NCBI RefSeq assembly: GCF_018596315.1
Contig: NZ_JAHEAG010000026.1
Coordinates: forward strand, 1-64,000
Direction of reading: 5' to 3'
Length of the DNA stretch: 64,000 nt
Origin: Bradyrhizobium sp. SRL28
Lineage (GTDB): Bacteria > Pseudomonadota > Alphaproteobacteria > Rhizobiales > Xanthobacteraceae
Shown: positions 15,333 to 23,956 of the stretch, piece by piece
Layout of the letters: each line of letters opens with the position of its first letter
Numbering within the stretch: the first letter of the stretch is position 1
Program-made: the position numbers and the translations under genes
Notes under the pieces: generated by a model
Told to the model about the DNA's origin: nothing
Databases searched by the model: none
The model's input: the letters and a program-made list of their open reading frames with translations, nothing else

Positions 15333-18230
15333 ATGTCGGGGACTCTGGTTGGCGAATTGATTCTCTGGCTGATCATAGCGATCGTCGTGATCGCCATCGT
15401 CGTCTACATCGTGAACTGGCTCTACCACCGCTCGTCGAAGGAAGTGTCCTTTGTGCGAACCGGTCTGCTCGGCGAGCGCGTGGTCATCAACGGCGGCGCC
15501 TTCGTGCTGCCGTTCATTCACGACTACACGCCCGTCAACATGAACGTGCTCCCGATGGGCATCGTGCGGGCCAAGCATGACGCGGTCATCACCCGCGACC
15601 GCATGCGCATCGACATCGAGGCCGATTTTTACGTCCGCGTGCAGCCGACGCGAGAGGCGGTCGCCATCGCCGCCGCCACGCTCGGACGACGCACGCTTGA
15701 ACCCGAGCAATTGCACGCCCTGCTCTCCGGCAAGTTCGTTTCCGCCATACGTTCGGTGGCCGCCGAAATGACCATGGAGCAGATGCACGAGCAACGCGGC
15801 GAATACGTCACCCGGCTCAAGGCCGCCGCCGCCGAGGCGCTGGCCCAGAACGGGCTTGAACTGGAGTCGGTCGCCATCACCGATCTCGATCAGACCGACC
15901 TCGAATACTTCAATCCTTCAAACCGGTTCGACGCCGAGGGTCTGACCCGCCTGATGGAGGACATCGAGGCCAAGCGCAAGCTGCGCAACGACATCGAACA
16001 GGATTCGATGATCAAGATCCGCACCCGCAACCTCGATGCCGAGCGCCAGGCGCTGGAGATCGAGCGCGAGAGCGAAACCGCCCGCCTCGAACAGGAACGC
16101 GACATCGAGATGCGCCGCGCGCTGCAACGCACCGAGGTGGCGCGCGAACGCGCACTTCGCGAAACCGAGGCCGAACAGGCGCAGATTTCCGCCCGTGAGG
16201 CGATCGAGAAGGCCCGCATTGCCAACGAACAGGCGATCGCCGAAGCCCGCATCTCCTCCGAGCGCGAGACCCGTCACCGTGAAATCGAGCGCACGCGCGC
16301 GGTGGAAGAAAAGGAATTGCTGGCGCGCGAGGAAATCGAAAAAGCCAAGATCGCCAACCAGCGCGCGGTCGACACCGCGCGCATCGCCTCGGAGCGTGAA
16401 GTTCGCCAGCGCGATATCGAGCGCACGCGGACGATCGAGGAAGCCGAAATCACGGCACGTGAGGCGGTCGAGAAGGCGCGGATCCAGCAGGATCGCTCGA
16501 TCACGGACGCACGGATCGCCAACGAGGAGGAAACCCGAAGGCGGGAGATCGAGCGCACCCGCGCGGTCGAGGAAGCCGAGATCGCGGCGCGCGAGGCGAC
16601 CGAAAAGGCCCGCATCGCCCAGACCACGATCGTCAACGTCGAACGCATCGCCTCCGACGAGCGCACCCGCTCGCTGGAAATTGCGCAGGTTCGCGCCATT
16701 CAGGAAGCCGAAATCGAGGCGCAAAAGTCAGTGGAAGCCGCACGGATCGCCCGCGAGCGGACGCTGGCGGCCGAGCGGATCGGCGCCGAGCACTCCACGC
16801 GCAAGCTGGAAATCGAGCGCAACCAGGCGCTCGAAGTCGCAGGGATCACCGCGCGCGAGGCAACCGAAGCCTCACGTATTGCCCAGGAAGAGCGCGTTCG
16901 CTCGCTCGAAATCGCGCGCAACCGCACGATCGAGGAAGCCGATATCGCCTCCCGCGAAGCCATCGAGGCCGCGCGCATTGCCCAGGAGAAGGTGATCGCC
17001 GCCCAGCGTATCCGGGCCGAGAAGGAAACCAGGGGCCTCGAGATCGATCGCACCGAATCGATCGAAGCCGCCGAACTCAAGCGGCGCGATGCGATCGAAC
17101 GGCGGCGCGTCGAGGTCGAACTGGCGCTCGAGTCCGAACGTATCGCCTCGTCCAGGACCCGCGAAGTGCTCAATATCGACCAGAAGAAGGCAGTCGAGAT
17201 CGCCGACGAGGAGCGCGTGATCGCGCTCGCCGCCAAGCGTTCCGAGCGCATCGATGCCGATCGCCAGGTCAAGCAGGCGGAAATCATCGCGCGCAAGGAA
17301 GTCGAGACGACAGATGTCTCGCGCGAACAGGCGCTCGAAGCCGCGCGGCTTTCCCGCCGGCGCGCGATCGAACAGCTCGAAGTCGCCCGCGTCCAGGCGC
17401 TGCAGGAAGCCGAGATCGCCTCCCGCGAGGAGGTCGAGCGGGCCCGCATCGCCTCCGATCGCGGCCTCGACGAAGCGCGCGTCGGCCGCGAGCGCGATCT
17501 ACGCAAGCTGGAGGTCAATCGCGAGAAGGAGGTCGAGACCGCGCTGATGGAGAAGGCCATCGCCCTCTACCAGAAGTCTCTCGAGGAATCGGCCGCCAAG
17601 GTGGCAGCCGAGGATGCGCGCGTGGGGGCGACCGAGGCGGCCGAACGCGTCGTCACCGCCCGCGACAGCGAGATCGCCAAGCGCCAGAAGACCATCGAGG
17701 TGCTGCTGGCGGAGAAGCGCGCCGAGGAGACCCGTATTGCGGCCGAGGCCGAGCGCGTCCGCGCCGCCGTCGAGGCCGAGGCGCAACGGCTGCTGAACGA
17801 AGCCGAGAACGTACTCACTGATCAAGCGCGCTACTCGCTGTTCCGCCGCAAGCTGCTCGACCGCATCGAGGGCATCGTGCGCGAGAGCGTCAAGCCGATG
17901 GAGAAGATCGAGGGCATCCGGATTCTCAGTGTCGACGGCCTCAACGGCGGTGGCGGCGGTGGCAATGGCGGCCGCAGCGCCACCGACGAGGTGATCGACT
18001 CGGCGCTGCGTTACCGGGTGCAGGCGCCGCTGATCGACTCGATCCTCGCCGATATCGGCGTCGAGGGCGGGAGCCTTGCCAGGATGCCGGGCCTGATCCG
18101 CGAGGCGCGCGACATGCAGGGCATCAAGGAATCCGCGCGCAAGGGCGGTCCAGGCAAGCCTGACACGCCTCCCGCCGCTCCCACGTCCGGCGAGCCCGCC
18201 CCCGAACGCGGCCCGCGCAAGAAAGGTTGA
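15333..18230 (+). CDS. Giant flotillin-like SPFH membrane protein with hendecad coiled coil
   Basis: The 965-residue protein has one N-terminal transmembrane segment (residues 8-30), an SPFH/band-7 domain (about 35-215: 'FVRTGLLGERVVINGGAFVLPFIH', 'MRIDIEADFYVRV', 'LSGKFVSAIRSVAAEMTMEQMHE'), and a very long charged coiled coil (about 215-840). It ends with a flotillin-type domain ('LLDRIEGIVRESVKPMEKIEGIRIL'), a Gly-rich spacer and a Pro/Gly/Lys tail. Ordinary bacterial flotillins are about 500-560 residues, so the stalk is roughly doubled. Residues 288-584 are 44-residue repeats (separate entry). Flotillins scaffold membrane microdomains. Placement between a transporter and a redox enzyme suggests it organises them at the membrane, which is inference. 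The ribosome binding site AAAGGGAGGAAAAG is strong. Confidence 0.88.
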   Translation: MSGTLVGELILWLIIAIVVIAIVVYIVNWLYHRSSKEVSFVRTGLLGERVVINGGAFVLPFIHDYTPVNMNVLPMGIVRAKHDAVITRDRMRIDIEADFYVRVQPTREAVAIAAATLGRRTLEPEQLHALLSGKFVSAIRSVAAEMTMEQMHEQRGEYVTRLKAAAAEALAQNGLELESVAITDLDQTDLEYFNPSNRFDAEGLTRLMEDIEAKRKLRNDIEQDSMIKIRTRNLDAERQALEIERESETARLEQERDIEMRRALQRTEVARERALRETEAEQAQISAREAIEKARIANEQAIAEARISSERETRHREIERTRAVEEKELLAREEIEKAKIANQRAVDTARIASEREVRQRDIERTRTIEEAEITAREAVEKARIQQDRSITDARIANEEETRRREIERTRAVEEAEIAAREATEKARIAQTTIVNVERIASDERTRSLEIAQVRAIQEAEIEAQKSVEAARIARERTLAAERIGAEHSTRKLEIERNQALEVAGITAREATEASRIAQEERVRSLEIARNRTIEEADIASREAIEAARIAQEKVIAAQRIRAEKETRGLEIDRTESIEAAELKRRDAIERRRVEVELALESERIASSRTREVLNIDQKKAVEIADEERVIALAAKRSERIDADRQVKQAEIIARKEVETTDVSREQALEAARLSRRRAIEQLEVARVQALQEAEIASREEVERARIASDRGLDEARVGRERDLRKLEVNREKEVETALMEKAIALYQKSLEESAAKVAAEDARVGATEAAERVVTARDSEIAKRQKTIEVLLAEKRAEETRIAAEAERVRAAVEAEAQRLLNEAENVLTDQARYSLFRRKLLDRIEGIVRESVKPMEKIEGIRILSVDGLNGGGGGGNGGRSATDEVIDSALRYRVQAPLIDSILADIGVEGGSLARMPGLIREARDMQGIKESARKGGPGKPDTPPAAPTSGEPAPERGPRKKG
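16194..17084 (+). repeat. 44-residue (4 x 11) coiled-coil repeats in the flotillin-like protein
   Basis: Seven consecutive units start 'REAIEKARIA', 'REEIEKAKIA', 'REAVEKARIQ', 'REATEKARIA', 'QKSVEAARIA', 'REATEASRIA' and 'REAIEAARIA'. All are 44 residues except the sixth, which is 33, so exactly one 11-residue block is missing. The period and the clean 11-residue deletion mark a hendecad coiled coil grown by internal duplication; more degenerate units continue to about 17500. Confidence 0.85.
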
Positions 18231-18239
18231 GATCACGTC

Positions 18240-18677
18240 ATGGCCCGGGTCTACGTCTCCACCGTCGTCAACGCCCGCAACGACCGCGTCTGGGCGCGCG
18301 TGCGCGACTTCAATGGTCTGCCGAACTGGCATCCCGCCATCGCGGAGAGCCGCATCGAGGGCGGCGAGCCCGCGGACAAGATCGGATGCATACGGGATTT
18401 TCGCCTGCGCAACGGCGACCGCATCCGCGAAAAGCTGCTCGGGCTCTCCGACTACGAGATGTTCTGCACCTACTCCATTCTGGAGTCGCCGATGGGCGTG
18501 GAGAACTACGTCGCGACCCTCCGGCTGACGCCAGTGACCGATGGCGACCAGACGTTCATGGAATGGACAGCAGAGTTCGACTGCGCGCCGGAGCGCGAGA
18601 ATGAGTTGGTCGGCAATATCGGAACCGGCGTGTTTCAGGGCGGGTTCGACGCGCTCAAGCGCGCCTTCGGAGGCTAG
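18240..18677 (+). CDS. SRPBCC family protein (first of tandem pair)
   Basis: This 145-residue START/Bet v 1-fold (SRPBCC, polyketide-cyclase-like) protein should have a deep hydrophobic ligand pocket. It has the N-terminal strand 'YVSTVVNARNDRVWARVRDFNGLPNWHPA', 'DKIGCIRDFRL', 'VTDGDQTFMEWTAEFD' and a long C-terminal helix 'VFQGGFDALKRAF'. It is clearly paralogous to the next gene. SRPBCC proteins named CoxG accompany Mo-hydroxylase genes, so a CoxG-like accessory or ligand-handling role beside the downstream molybdoenzyme is plausible. The gap to the next gene is a single base. Confidence 0.82.
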   Translation: MARVYVSTVVNARNDRVWARVRDFNGLPNWHPAIAESRIEGGEPADKIGCIRDFRLRNGDRIREKLLGLSDYEMFCTYSILESPMGVENYVATLRLTPVTDGDQTFMEWTAEFDCAPERENELVGNIGTGVFQGGFDALKRAFGG

Positions 18678-18678
18678 C

Positions 18679-19122
18679 GTGCCGCATATCGTCAAAAGCA
18701 CGATCCTCGACGCGCCGACCGGCGCGGTCTGGAATGTGCTGCGCGATTTCAACGGCCACGACCGCTGGCACCCCGCGGTGGCGACCAGCACCATCGAGCG
18801 CGCGCAGGCCTCCGACAAGATCGGCTGTATCAGACGCTTCAAGCTGCAGGACGGTTCGGAGCTGCGCGAGCAGCTGCTGGCGCTGTCGGACCTCGAACAG
18901 ACCTTCAGCTACTGCCTGCTCGATACGCCGATCCCGATGTTCAACTATGTTGCGCATGTCCGCTTGCTGCCGGTCACCGACGGCGACCGCACCTTCTGGC
19001 ATTGGGGATCCAGGTTTACCACGCGGCCCGCGGATACCGAGCGGCTGACCCAGATGGTCGCAGAACAGATCTATCAAACCGGCTTCGATTCCATTCGCCG
19101 GCACCTGAAAGGGACCGCATGA
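18679..19122 (+). CDS. SRPBCC family protein (second of tandem pair)
   Basis: The 147-residue SRPBCC-fold paralog of the preceding gene shares 'W.V.RDFNG...WHPA', 'DKIGCIR.F.L' and 'VTDGD.TF' at the same positions, the mark of a tandem duplication followed by divergence. I start it at the GTG at 18679, one base after the previous TAG. GGAGG at 18669-18673 is correctly spaced, and the protein then begins exactly where its paralog does, although the frame stays open further upstream. Two diverged copies may bind different ligands or form a heterodimer. Function unproven. Confidence 0.8.
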   Translation: MPHIVKSTILDAPTGAVWNVLRDFNGHDRWHPAVATSTIERAQASDKIGCIRRFKLQDGSELREQLLALSDLEQTFSYCLLDTPIPMFNYVAHVRLLPVTDGDRTFWHWGSRFTTRPADTERLTQMVAEQIYQTGFDSIRRHLKGTA

Positions 19123-19138
19123 ACGCGGAGACGAAATC

Positions 19139-19957
19139 ATGCCTGTCACGGTGAAGACTTTTGCGAGTTTTGGCGAGGCGGCATCGGCATTGTCGTCCGA
19201 CCGCAGCGCGCGCTATCTCGGCGGCGGCACGTTGGTGATGCGCGCCCTCAACGAGGGCGACGTCTCGATCTCGACCGTCGTGCGCGCGACCGACAGCGCG
19301 CTGACACGGATCGATGTTGCGAGTTCACGTGTCACGCTTGGGGCTGGCGTCACCTTCGCCAGGATTCTGGCCGAGCGCGATCTCGCCTTTCTGCATGCGC
19401 CGGCGCGTTCGATCGGCGGACCGGCGGTGCGCAATATGGGCACGGTGGGCGGCAATCTGTTCGCACCCTCTCCTTACGGCGATTTCACCGTTGCGCTATT
19501 GGCGCTCGACGCAACCGTCTCCGTCCAGGGCGGCCTTGGCGCCCGCGATATGCCGATCGAGGAGTTCCTGCAATCCCGCGAACGGCAAAGCGGCGCGCTC
19601 GTGCTGGCTGTCTCCTGTCAGCGACCCGCGAGCGCCGACGCCTTCCGCTACCGCAAGATCGCCCGCATCAAGCCGAAGGGCGGCTCCGTGATCACGATTG
19701 CCGCGCATCTACCGGTCAGCGGTGGCCGTGTATCGGGGGCGCGCATCGCGCTCGGCTCGATGGCCGCGACGCAGATTCGCGCAAGGGCCGCGGAGCGTGC
19801 GCTGGAGGGGCGCGCGCTGGACGATGCCGCGATCAGCGCCGCCGCCGCGGCCGCAACGGAGGGCGTATCGCCCGCCGACAACGCCCTCGGCAGCGCCTGG
19901 TATCGCCGCGAGATCGTCGGCGTCCATCTTCGCCGCCTGTTATCCGGCCTGGAGTAA
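19139..19957 (+). CDS. Molybdenum hydroxylase FAD-binding subunit (CoxM-like)
   Basis: This medium subunit passes electrons from the iron-sulfur subunit to FAD. The 272-residue protein has the FAD-binding motifs 'LGGGTLVMRA' near residue 25 and 'RNMGTVGGNLF' near 100, followed by the family C-terminal domain ('FRYRKIARIKPKGGSVITIAA'). Length and motif order match CoxM/xanthine-dehydrogenase FAD subunits. It lies directly before the 2Fe-2S and Mo subunits, giving the order M-S-L. Confidence 0.88.
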   Translation: MPVTVKTFASFGEAASALSSDRSARYLGGGTLVMRALNEGDVSISTVVRATDSALTRIDVASSRVTLGAGVTFARILAERDLAFLHAPARSIGGPAVRNMGTVGGNLFAPSPYGDFTVALLALDATVSVQGGLGARDMPIEEFLQSRERQSGALVLAVSCQRPASADAFRYRKIARIKPKGGSVITIAAHLPVSGGRVSGARIALGSMAATQIRARAAERALEGRALDDAAISAAAAAATEGVSPADNALGSAWYRREIVGVHLRRLLSGLE

Positions 19958-19963
19958 GCATTC

Positions 19964-20443
19964 ATGACCAAGACCCCGCTCCAGTTTCGTCACAACGGCC
20001 GCGACGTCGCTTTGTTCGTCGATGGCGGCGTCAATCTGCTGGTGGCACTGCGCGAGTTGATCGGCGACATGACGCCGAAATTCGGCTGCGGCCAGGGCGG
20101 TTGCGGCGCCTGCAGCGTGCTGATCGACGGCGAACTCCATCTCTCCTGCCTGACGCTGGCGGAAACCGTGAACGGCCGCTCGATCGAAACGCTCGACGGA
20201 ATGAAGGACGGCCCCAATCTGCATCCGCTGCAGCGCGCCTTCATGGAGCAATTCGCGGCCCAGTGCGGATACTGCACGCCGGGCATGCTGATGGCGGCGA
20301 AGGCGCTGCTCGATCGCAATCCCTCGCCGACCCGCGCCGATGTCATCGAGGCGATCTCAGGCAATATCTGCCGCTGTACCGGCTACGAGCCGATCATCAA
20401 CGCCGTCCTCGCCGCCGCCACGAGCGGACGCGCGCGCGCCTGA
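19964..20443 (+). CDS. Molybdenum hydroxylase 2Fe-2S subunit (CoxS-like)
   Basis: The 159-residue small subunit carries two [2Fe-2S] clusters. The plant-ferredoxin-like cluster ligands are in 'GCGQGGCGACSV' plus the Cys of 'LSCLTLAE'. The C-terminal helical cluster ligands are in 'CGYCTPGM' and 'NICRCTGYEPI'. All eight cysteines are present, so electron transfer should be intact. It starts 6 bases after the FAD subunit stop. Confidence 0.92.
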   Translation: MTKTPLQFRHNGRDVALFVDGGVNLLVALRELIGDMTPKFGCGQGGCGACSVLIDGELHLSCLTLAETVNGRSIETLDGMKDGPNLHPLQRAFMEQFAAQCGYCTPGMLMAAKALLDRNPSPTRADVIEAISGNICRCTGYEPIINAVLAAATSGRARA

Positions 20444-20454
20444 AGGGAACGACC

Positions 20455-22041
20455 ATGCTGGAACTGCGCAAGGACATCTTCGCCGACGAGCGCGATGATA
20501 ACTTAAAGGAAATCGGAAAGGGCACGCAGCGCCAGGACATGCTCGGCCATGTCACGGGCACCTCGACCTATTTCGACGACCACAAGCTGCAGGGCATGCT
20601 CCATCTCAAGGTGTTGCGCAGCCCGCACGCGCATGCCCGCTTGCGGCGGATAGACACGACGGAAGCCGAACGTGCGCCCGGCGTTCGGCGCATCATTCGC
20701 GGCGCCGACGTGCCGATCAATCTCAACACGTTGCTCAGCCTCATCAACTTCGGCAAGGACGACGAGCCGTCGCTCGCGGTCGATAAGGTCCGCTACAAGG
20801 GCGAGCCGATCGTCGCCATCGTCGCCGACACTCCGCGTGAAGCCTATGAGGCCATCGCGAAAGTACGGGTCGACTACGAGCCTCTGCCCGCGGTGTTCGA
20901 CGTCGAGGAAGCGCTGAAACCAGGCGCCCCCGTCGTCAACGAGACCTACCCCAAAAACACCTTCGTCTATCACGACGTCTACGATCATCAAAAACTGCGC
21001 TTCGGCGACGTCGAGCGCGGCTTTGCCGAGGCCGATCACGTCCTCGAACAGCGCTACCAGATGTCGCCGATCGAGCATGCGCCGACCGAGACCAACGGTT
21101 CGATCGCAGCGCCCGACACCAACGGCCGCTATGTCGTCTATACTTCGACGCAGGCGCTGTTCTTCTCGCTCGATACCTGCGCCAAAATCCTCGACGTCCC
21201 CTCCAACACCTTCCACTTCATCGGCGGAACCGTCGGCGGCGGCTTTGGCGGCAAGGTGGACACGCTCACCGAACCGCTCGCCATTCTCGGCGCGATGCTG
21301 ACCGGGCGTCCGGTGCGCTATCAACTCGGCCGCGAAGAGGAGATGCAGTTCGGCTCGCCGCGCGGCGCCGAACGCATCTACATCAAGGACGGCGTGATGC
21401 GCGACGGGCGTATCGTCGCGCGCAAGATCCGCGCCTATTTCGACAGCGGCGCCTATACAAGGCTTTCAAGTTACGCTGTGGTCAAATGCGTGGCTCACCT
21501 GCCCGGTCCCTACACCATCCCGAACGTTCATGGCGACGTCTATTGCGTGTTCACCAACCGCACGCCTGCCACCGCGATGCGCGGCTTCGGCGTCACGGCG
21601 ATGGACTTTGCGCTCGAATGCCAGATGGACAAGCTCGCCCATCTCGTCGGCGTTGACCCGATGGAGTTCCGCATCCTCAACGCCTATCGCGACGGCGACA
21701 TGAAGGCGCACCGGCGCGAGGCGAAAAACACCGCGCTGATCGAATGCGTCCAGGTCGCTGCCGAAAAGGCCAAGTGGCCGCTTCGCGAAGAGGTCAAGCG
21801 GATGTCGTCGCGCGCGGATGGCGGTGGCAGCCGGGCGGCGATATCGCCGACGCCGCGCGAGCCGGTTGCGCAACGCGCAGCCGTTTCGCAGCAACGAACC
21901 ACCTACGATCGAGCGCCCCCTGCAACGATCCAACCACCGCCGCCCCCCGCGCCGACGCCTCCTCCCCCGAGGCCATCAGCTCCGTCGCCGTCGCACGGCG
22001 CCACCCGCTTTTCCTCCGTCTTCGGCACCAGGAGGCGCTGA
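20455..22041 (+). CDS. Molybdenum hydroxylase large subunit, N-terminal part (split CoxL-like)
   Basis: The 528-residue product corresponds to roughly the first 450 residues of a molybdopterin-cytosine-dinucleotide large subunit (CoxL/XdhB-type). Residues 20-130 are the aldehyde oxidase/xanthine dehydrogenase a/b-hammerhead domain ('MLHLKVLRSPHAHARL'). The first cofactor-binding stretch follows ('GGTVGGGFGGK', 'TPATAMRGFG'). After about residue 450 it turns into a low-complexity Ser/Arg/Pro tail ending in runs of Pro. The CoxL active-site loop is not seen here; 'AMRGFG' is the xanthine-dehydrogenase-type loop, so CO is an unlikely substrate. The rest of the subunit is the next gene, in another frame. 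The start is ATG at 20455; the frame is open upstream inside the 2Fe-2S gene but not coding. Confidence 0.85.
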   Translation: MLELRKDIFADERDDNLKEIGKGTQRQDMLGHVTGTSTYFDDHKLQGMLHLKVLRSPHAHARLRRIDTTEAERAPGVRRIIRGADVPINLNTLLSLINFGKDDEPSLAVDKVRYKGEPIVAIVADTPREAYEAIAKVRVDYEPLPAVFDVEEALKPGAPVVNETYPKNTFVYHDVYDHQKLRFGDVERGFAEADHVLEQRYQMSPIEHAPTETNGSIAAPDTNGRYVVYTSTQALFFSLDTCAKILDVPSNTFHFIGGTVGGGFGGKVDTLTEPLAILGAMLTGRPVRYQLGREEEMQFGSPRGAERIYIKDGVMRDGRIVARKIRAYFDSGAYTRLSSYAVVKCVAHLPGPYTIPNVHGDVYCVFTNRTPATAMRGFGVTAMDFALECQMDKLAHLVGVDPMEFRILNAYRDGDMKAHRREAKNTALIECVQVAAEKAKWPLREEVKRMSSRADGGGSRAAISPTPREPVAQRAAVSQQRTTYDRAPPATIQPPPPPAPTPPPPRPSAPSPSHGATRFSSVFGTRRR

Positions 22042-22043
22042 CC

Positions 22044-23066
22044 ATGGCAAAGCATCGCGGACGCGGCATCGCGTCGATCAACTATCCCATCGGCATGAAC
22101 CTTGGCGGCGACCCCAGCCAGGCGCTGGTTCATTCCAACCCCAGCGGCAAGTTCACGGTGTCGCTGTCGTCGATCGATCTCGGCCAGGGCATGAAATCGG
22201 TGACGCGGCAGATCTGCGCGGAAACGCTCGGCGTTCCCGTTGAAGACGTCTATGTCGATACCGCGGACTCCGACACCGGGCCGCACTGCATGGGCTCGTT
22301 CGCTTCGCGCGGCACCCATCGCGTCGGCAACGCGGTCATGGCGGCGGCCAAGGAAGCGCGCGGCGTCATGATGGAAGCCGCGGCCGAGGAACTGGAGGTC
22401 AACGCCGCCGATCTCGATACCGACGGACGCGGCAATATCCACGTCAAGGGCGCGCCGCACCGCTCGATCTCCACCAAGGACGTCGCCATCGCCGCGCAGT
22501 TCAAGCAGGGCAAGACGATATCGGGACGCGGCATCTTTCTGGTGCCGCTTTCGGAAGTGAATCCCGAGACCGGCGAGATGTCCCCTGCCACCTGCTACGC
22601 GCATGCGTGCCTGGTCGCCGAGGTCGAGGTCGATGACGAGACCGGCGAGGTCGCGATGATGCGCATGGACAGTGCGTATGAGCTCGGCCGCGCGCTCAAC
22701 CCGCGATTAGTCGAGCAGCAGCTCGTCGGCGGCGCGTGGATGGGGATCAGCCACGCGCTGTTTGAAACGCCCGAGCCTTATTATCCCGACCCCGCGCATG
22801 GCCCGCGCGATTTTGTCGAGTATCTGATGCCTGGCCCCGGCGACATCTGCCCGCACGATATCGCGGTGCTGGAACGCCCTGCGGCCGATGGACCGTTCGG
22901 CGCCAAGGGACCGGGAGAGATGTGCGCCAATCCGGTACTCCCAGCGGTCGCCAACGCCATCTTCAATGCGGTCGGCGTCCGGATGGACGAATTGCCAATC
23001 ACGCCGGAAAAAGTCTTGCGGGCGATCAAGGCTCAGGGCGGCGCGCGGCCGCAGGCGAGGCGCTGA
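22044..23066 (+). CDS. Molybdenum hydroxylase large subunit, C-terminal part (split CoxL-like)
   Basis: The 340-residue product begins at 'RGRGIASINYPIGMNLGG' and contains the remaining cofactor motifs: 'IDLGQGM', 'MGSFASRGTHRVGNAV' and the C-terminal 'GPFGAKGPGE' with the conserved catalytic Glu. Together with the preceding gene it makes up a whole large subunit. A perfect AGGAGG at 22030-22035, 8 bases before the ATG and two bases after the upstream stop, argues that this is an evolved separate start and not a sequencing frameshift. Assembly of the enzyme would need both chains. Confidence 0.85.
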   Translation: MAKHRGRGIASINYPIGMNLGGDPSQALVHSNPSGKFTVSLSSIDLGQGMKSVTRQICAETLGVPVEDVYVDTADSDTGPHCMGSFASRGTHRVGNAVMAAAKEARGVMMEAAAEELEVNAADLDTDGRGNIHVKGAPHRSISTKDVAIAAQFKQGKTISGRGIFLVPLSEVNPETGEMSPATCYAHACLVAEVEVDDETGEVAMMRMDSAYELGRALNPRLVEQQLVGGAWMGISHALFETPEPYYPDPAHGPRDFVEYLMPGPGDICPHDIAVLERPAADGPFGAKGPGEMCANPVLPAVANAIFNAVGVRMDELPITPEKVLRAIKAQGGARPQARR

Positions 23067-23074
23067 GGCAGAAC

Positions 23075-23956
23075 ATGGCGGTCCGCGGCAACATCGTCGG
23101 CATCGACAGCCCGGAGGCGCTCGAACGGGCGTTGCGAACGGCGTATTACCTTGCCGACGAAGGCCTCGCGACGGCCGCCTATCTGGCGCTCGCCCTCGGC
23201 AAGCCGCTGTTGCTGGAAGGCTCGCCCGGTGTCGGCAAGACCGAAGCCGCAAAAGCCATCGCCGCCGTCCTCGGCCGCCGCCTGATCCGGCTGCAATGCT
23301 ACGAGGGCATCGACGCATCAGCCGCGCTCTACGAGTGGAACTATCCGCGCCAGATGCTCGCGATCCGCCAGGCCGGCGAGGAAAGCATCGACATCTATGG
23401 CGAGACTTTTCTGATCGAGCGGCCGATGCTCGCTTCCTTGCGCGCGCCTGACTCCACGGTGTTGCTGATCGACGAAATCGACCGCGCCGACCAGGAGTTC
23501 GAGGCGTTCCTGCTCGAATTCCTCTCCGACTTTCAGATTTCCATTCCCGAACGCGGCACGGTGCGCGCCGCGGAACGTCCCGTCGTCGTGCTGACCTCGA
23601 ACCGCACGCGCGACCTGCACGAGGCGTTGCGCCGCCGCTGCGTCTATCACTGGATCGAATACCCGACGGCCGAGCGCGAGGCGCGCATCGTGATGATGCG
23701 GGCGTCGAGCGTCGCCGAATCCACCGCACGCGCCGTCGTCGCCGCCGTCGGTAGGCTCCGGCGCGAGCCGCTGAGCAAGGCGCCGGGTATTGCGGAAGCC
23801 GTGGACTGGGCCGAAGCGGCCACGCTGTTGCACGAGCGCGGCGCGCGCTGGCCGGATGCCTTCAAGCGCTCGATCGGCGTCGCGCTGAAGGACGAGGAAG
23901 ACCTTACCTTCATCTCCGGCCGCCTCGACGCGCTGATCGCGGAGGCGGCGGCATGA
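23075..23956 (+). CDS. MoxR/CoxD-like AAA+ ATPase
   Basis: The 293-residue MoxR-type AAA+ ATPase has Walker A 'GSPGVGKTEAAKA' near residue 45, Walker B 'VLLIDEIDRADQEFEAF' near 130, sensor 1 'VVVLTSNRTRDLHEALRRRC' and a helical lid. In CO-dehydrogenase operons the homologous CoxD helps mature the Mo active site, with CoxE as partner; this is the family basis for the call. Homology begins at the ATG at 23075, not further upstream where the frame remains open. Its stop overlaps the next start (ATGA). Confidence 0.85.
   Translation: MAVRGNIVGIDSPEALERALRTAYYLADEGLATAAYLALALGKPLLLEGSPGVGKTEAAKAIAAVLGRRLIRLQCYEGIDASAALYEWNYPRQMLAIRQAGEESIDIYGETFLIERPMLASLRAPDSTVLLIDEIDRADQEFEAFLLEFLSDFQISIPERGTVRAAERPVVVLTSNRTRDLHEALRRRCVYHWIEYPTAEREARIVMMRASSVAESTARAVVAAVGRLRREPLSKAPGIAEAVDWAEAATLLHERGARWPDAFKRSIGVALKDEEDLTFISGRLDALIAEAAA

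Noticed and set aside
16194..17084. CRISPR or tandem DNA satellite
   Set aside because: The periodicity is at the protein level (132-base units with diverged sequence in an open reading frame). There are no identical direct repeats with unique spacers anywhere in the window.
20101..20454. N-terminal extension of the Mo-subunit gene
   Set aside because: This stretch is the 2Fe-2S subunit gene in another frame; the Mo-subunit homology begins at the ATG at 20455.
21744..22043. Frameshift joining the two halves of the Mo-hydroxylase large subunit
   Set aside because: The downstream half has its own AGGAGG and ATG directly after the upstream stop, and the alternative frame over this stretch has no large-subunit sequence. 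A genuine split is more likely, though resequencing would settle it.
20455..23066. Aerobic CO dehydrogenase
   Set aside because: The active-site loop is 'AMRGFG', of xanthine-dehydrogenase type, and the characteristic CoxL Cys loop is not seen.
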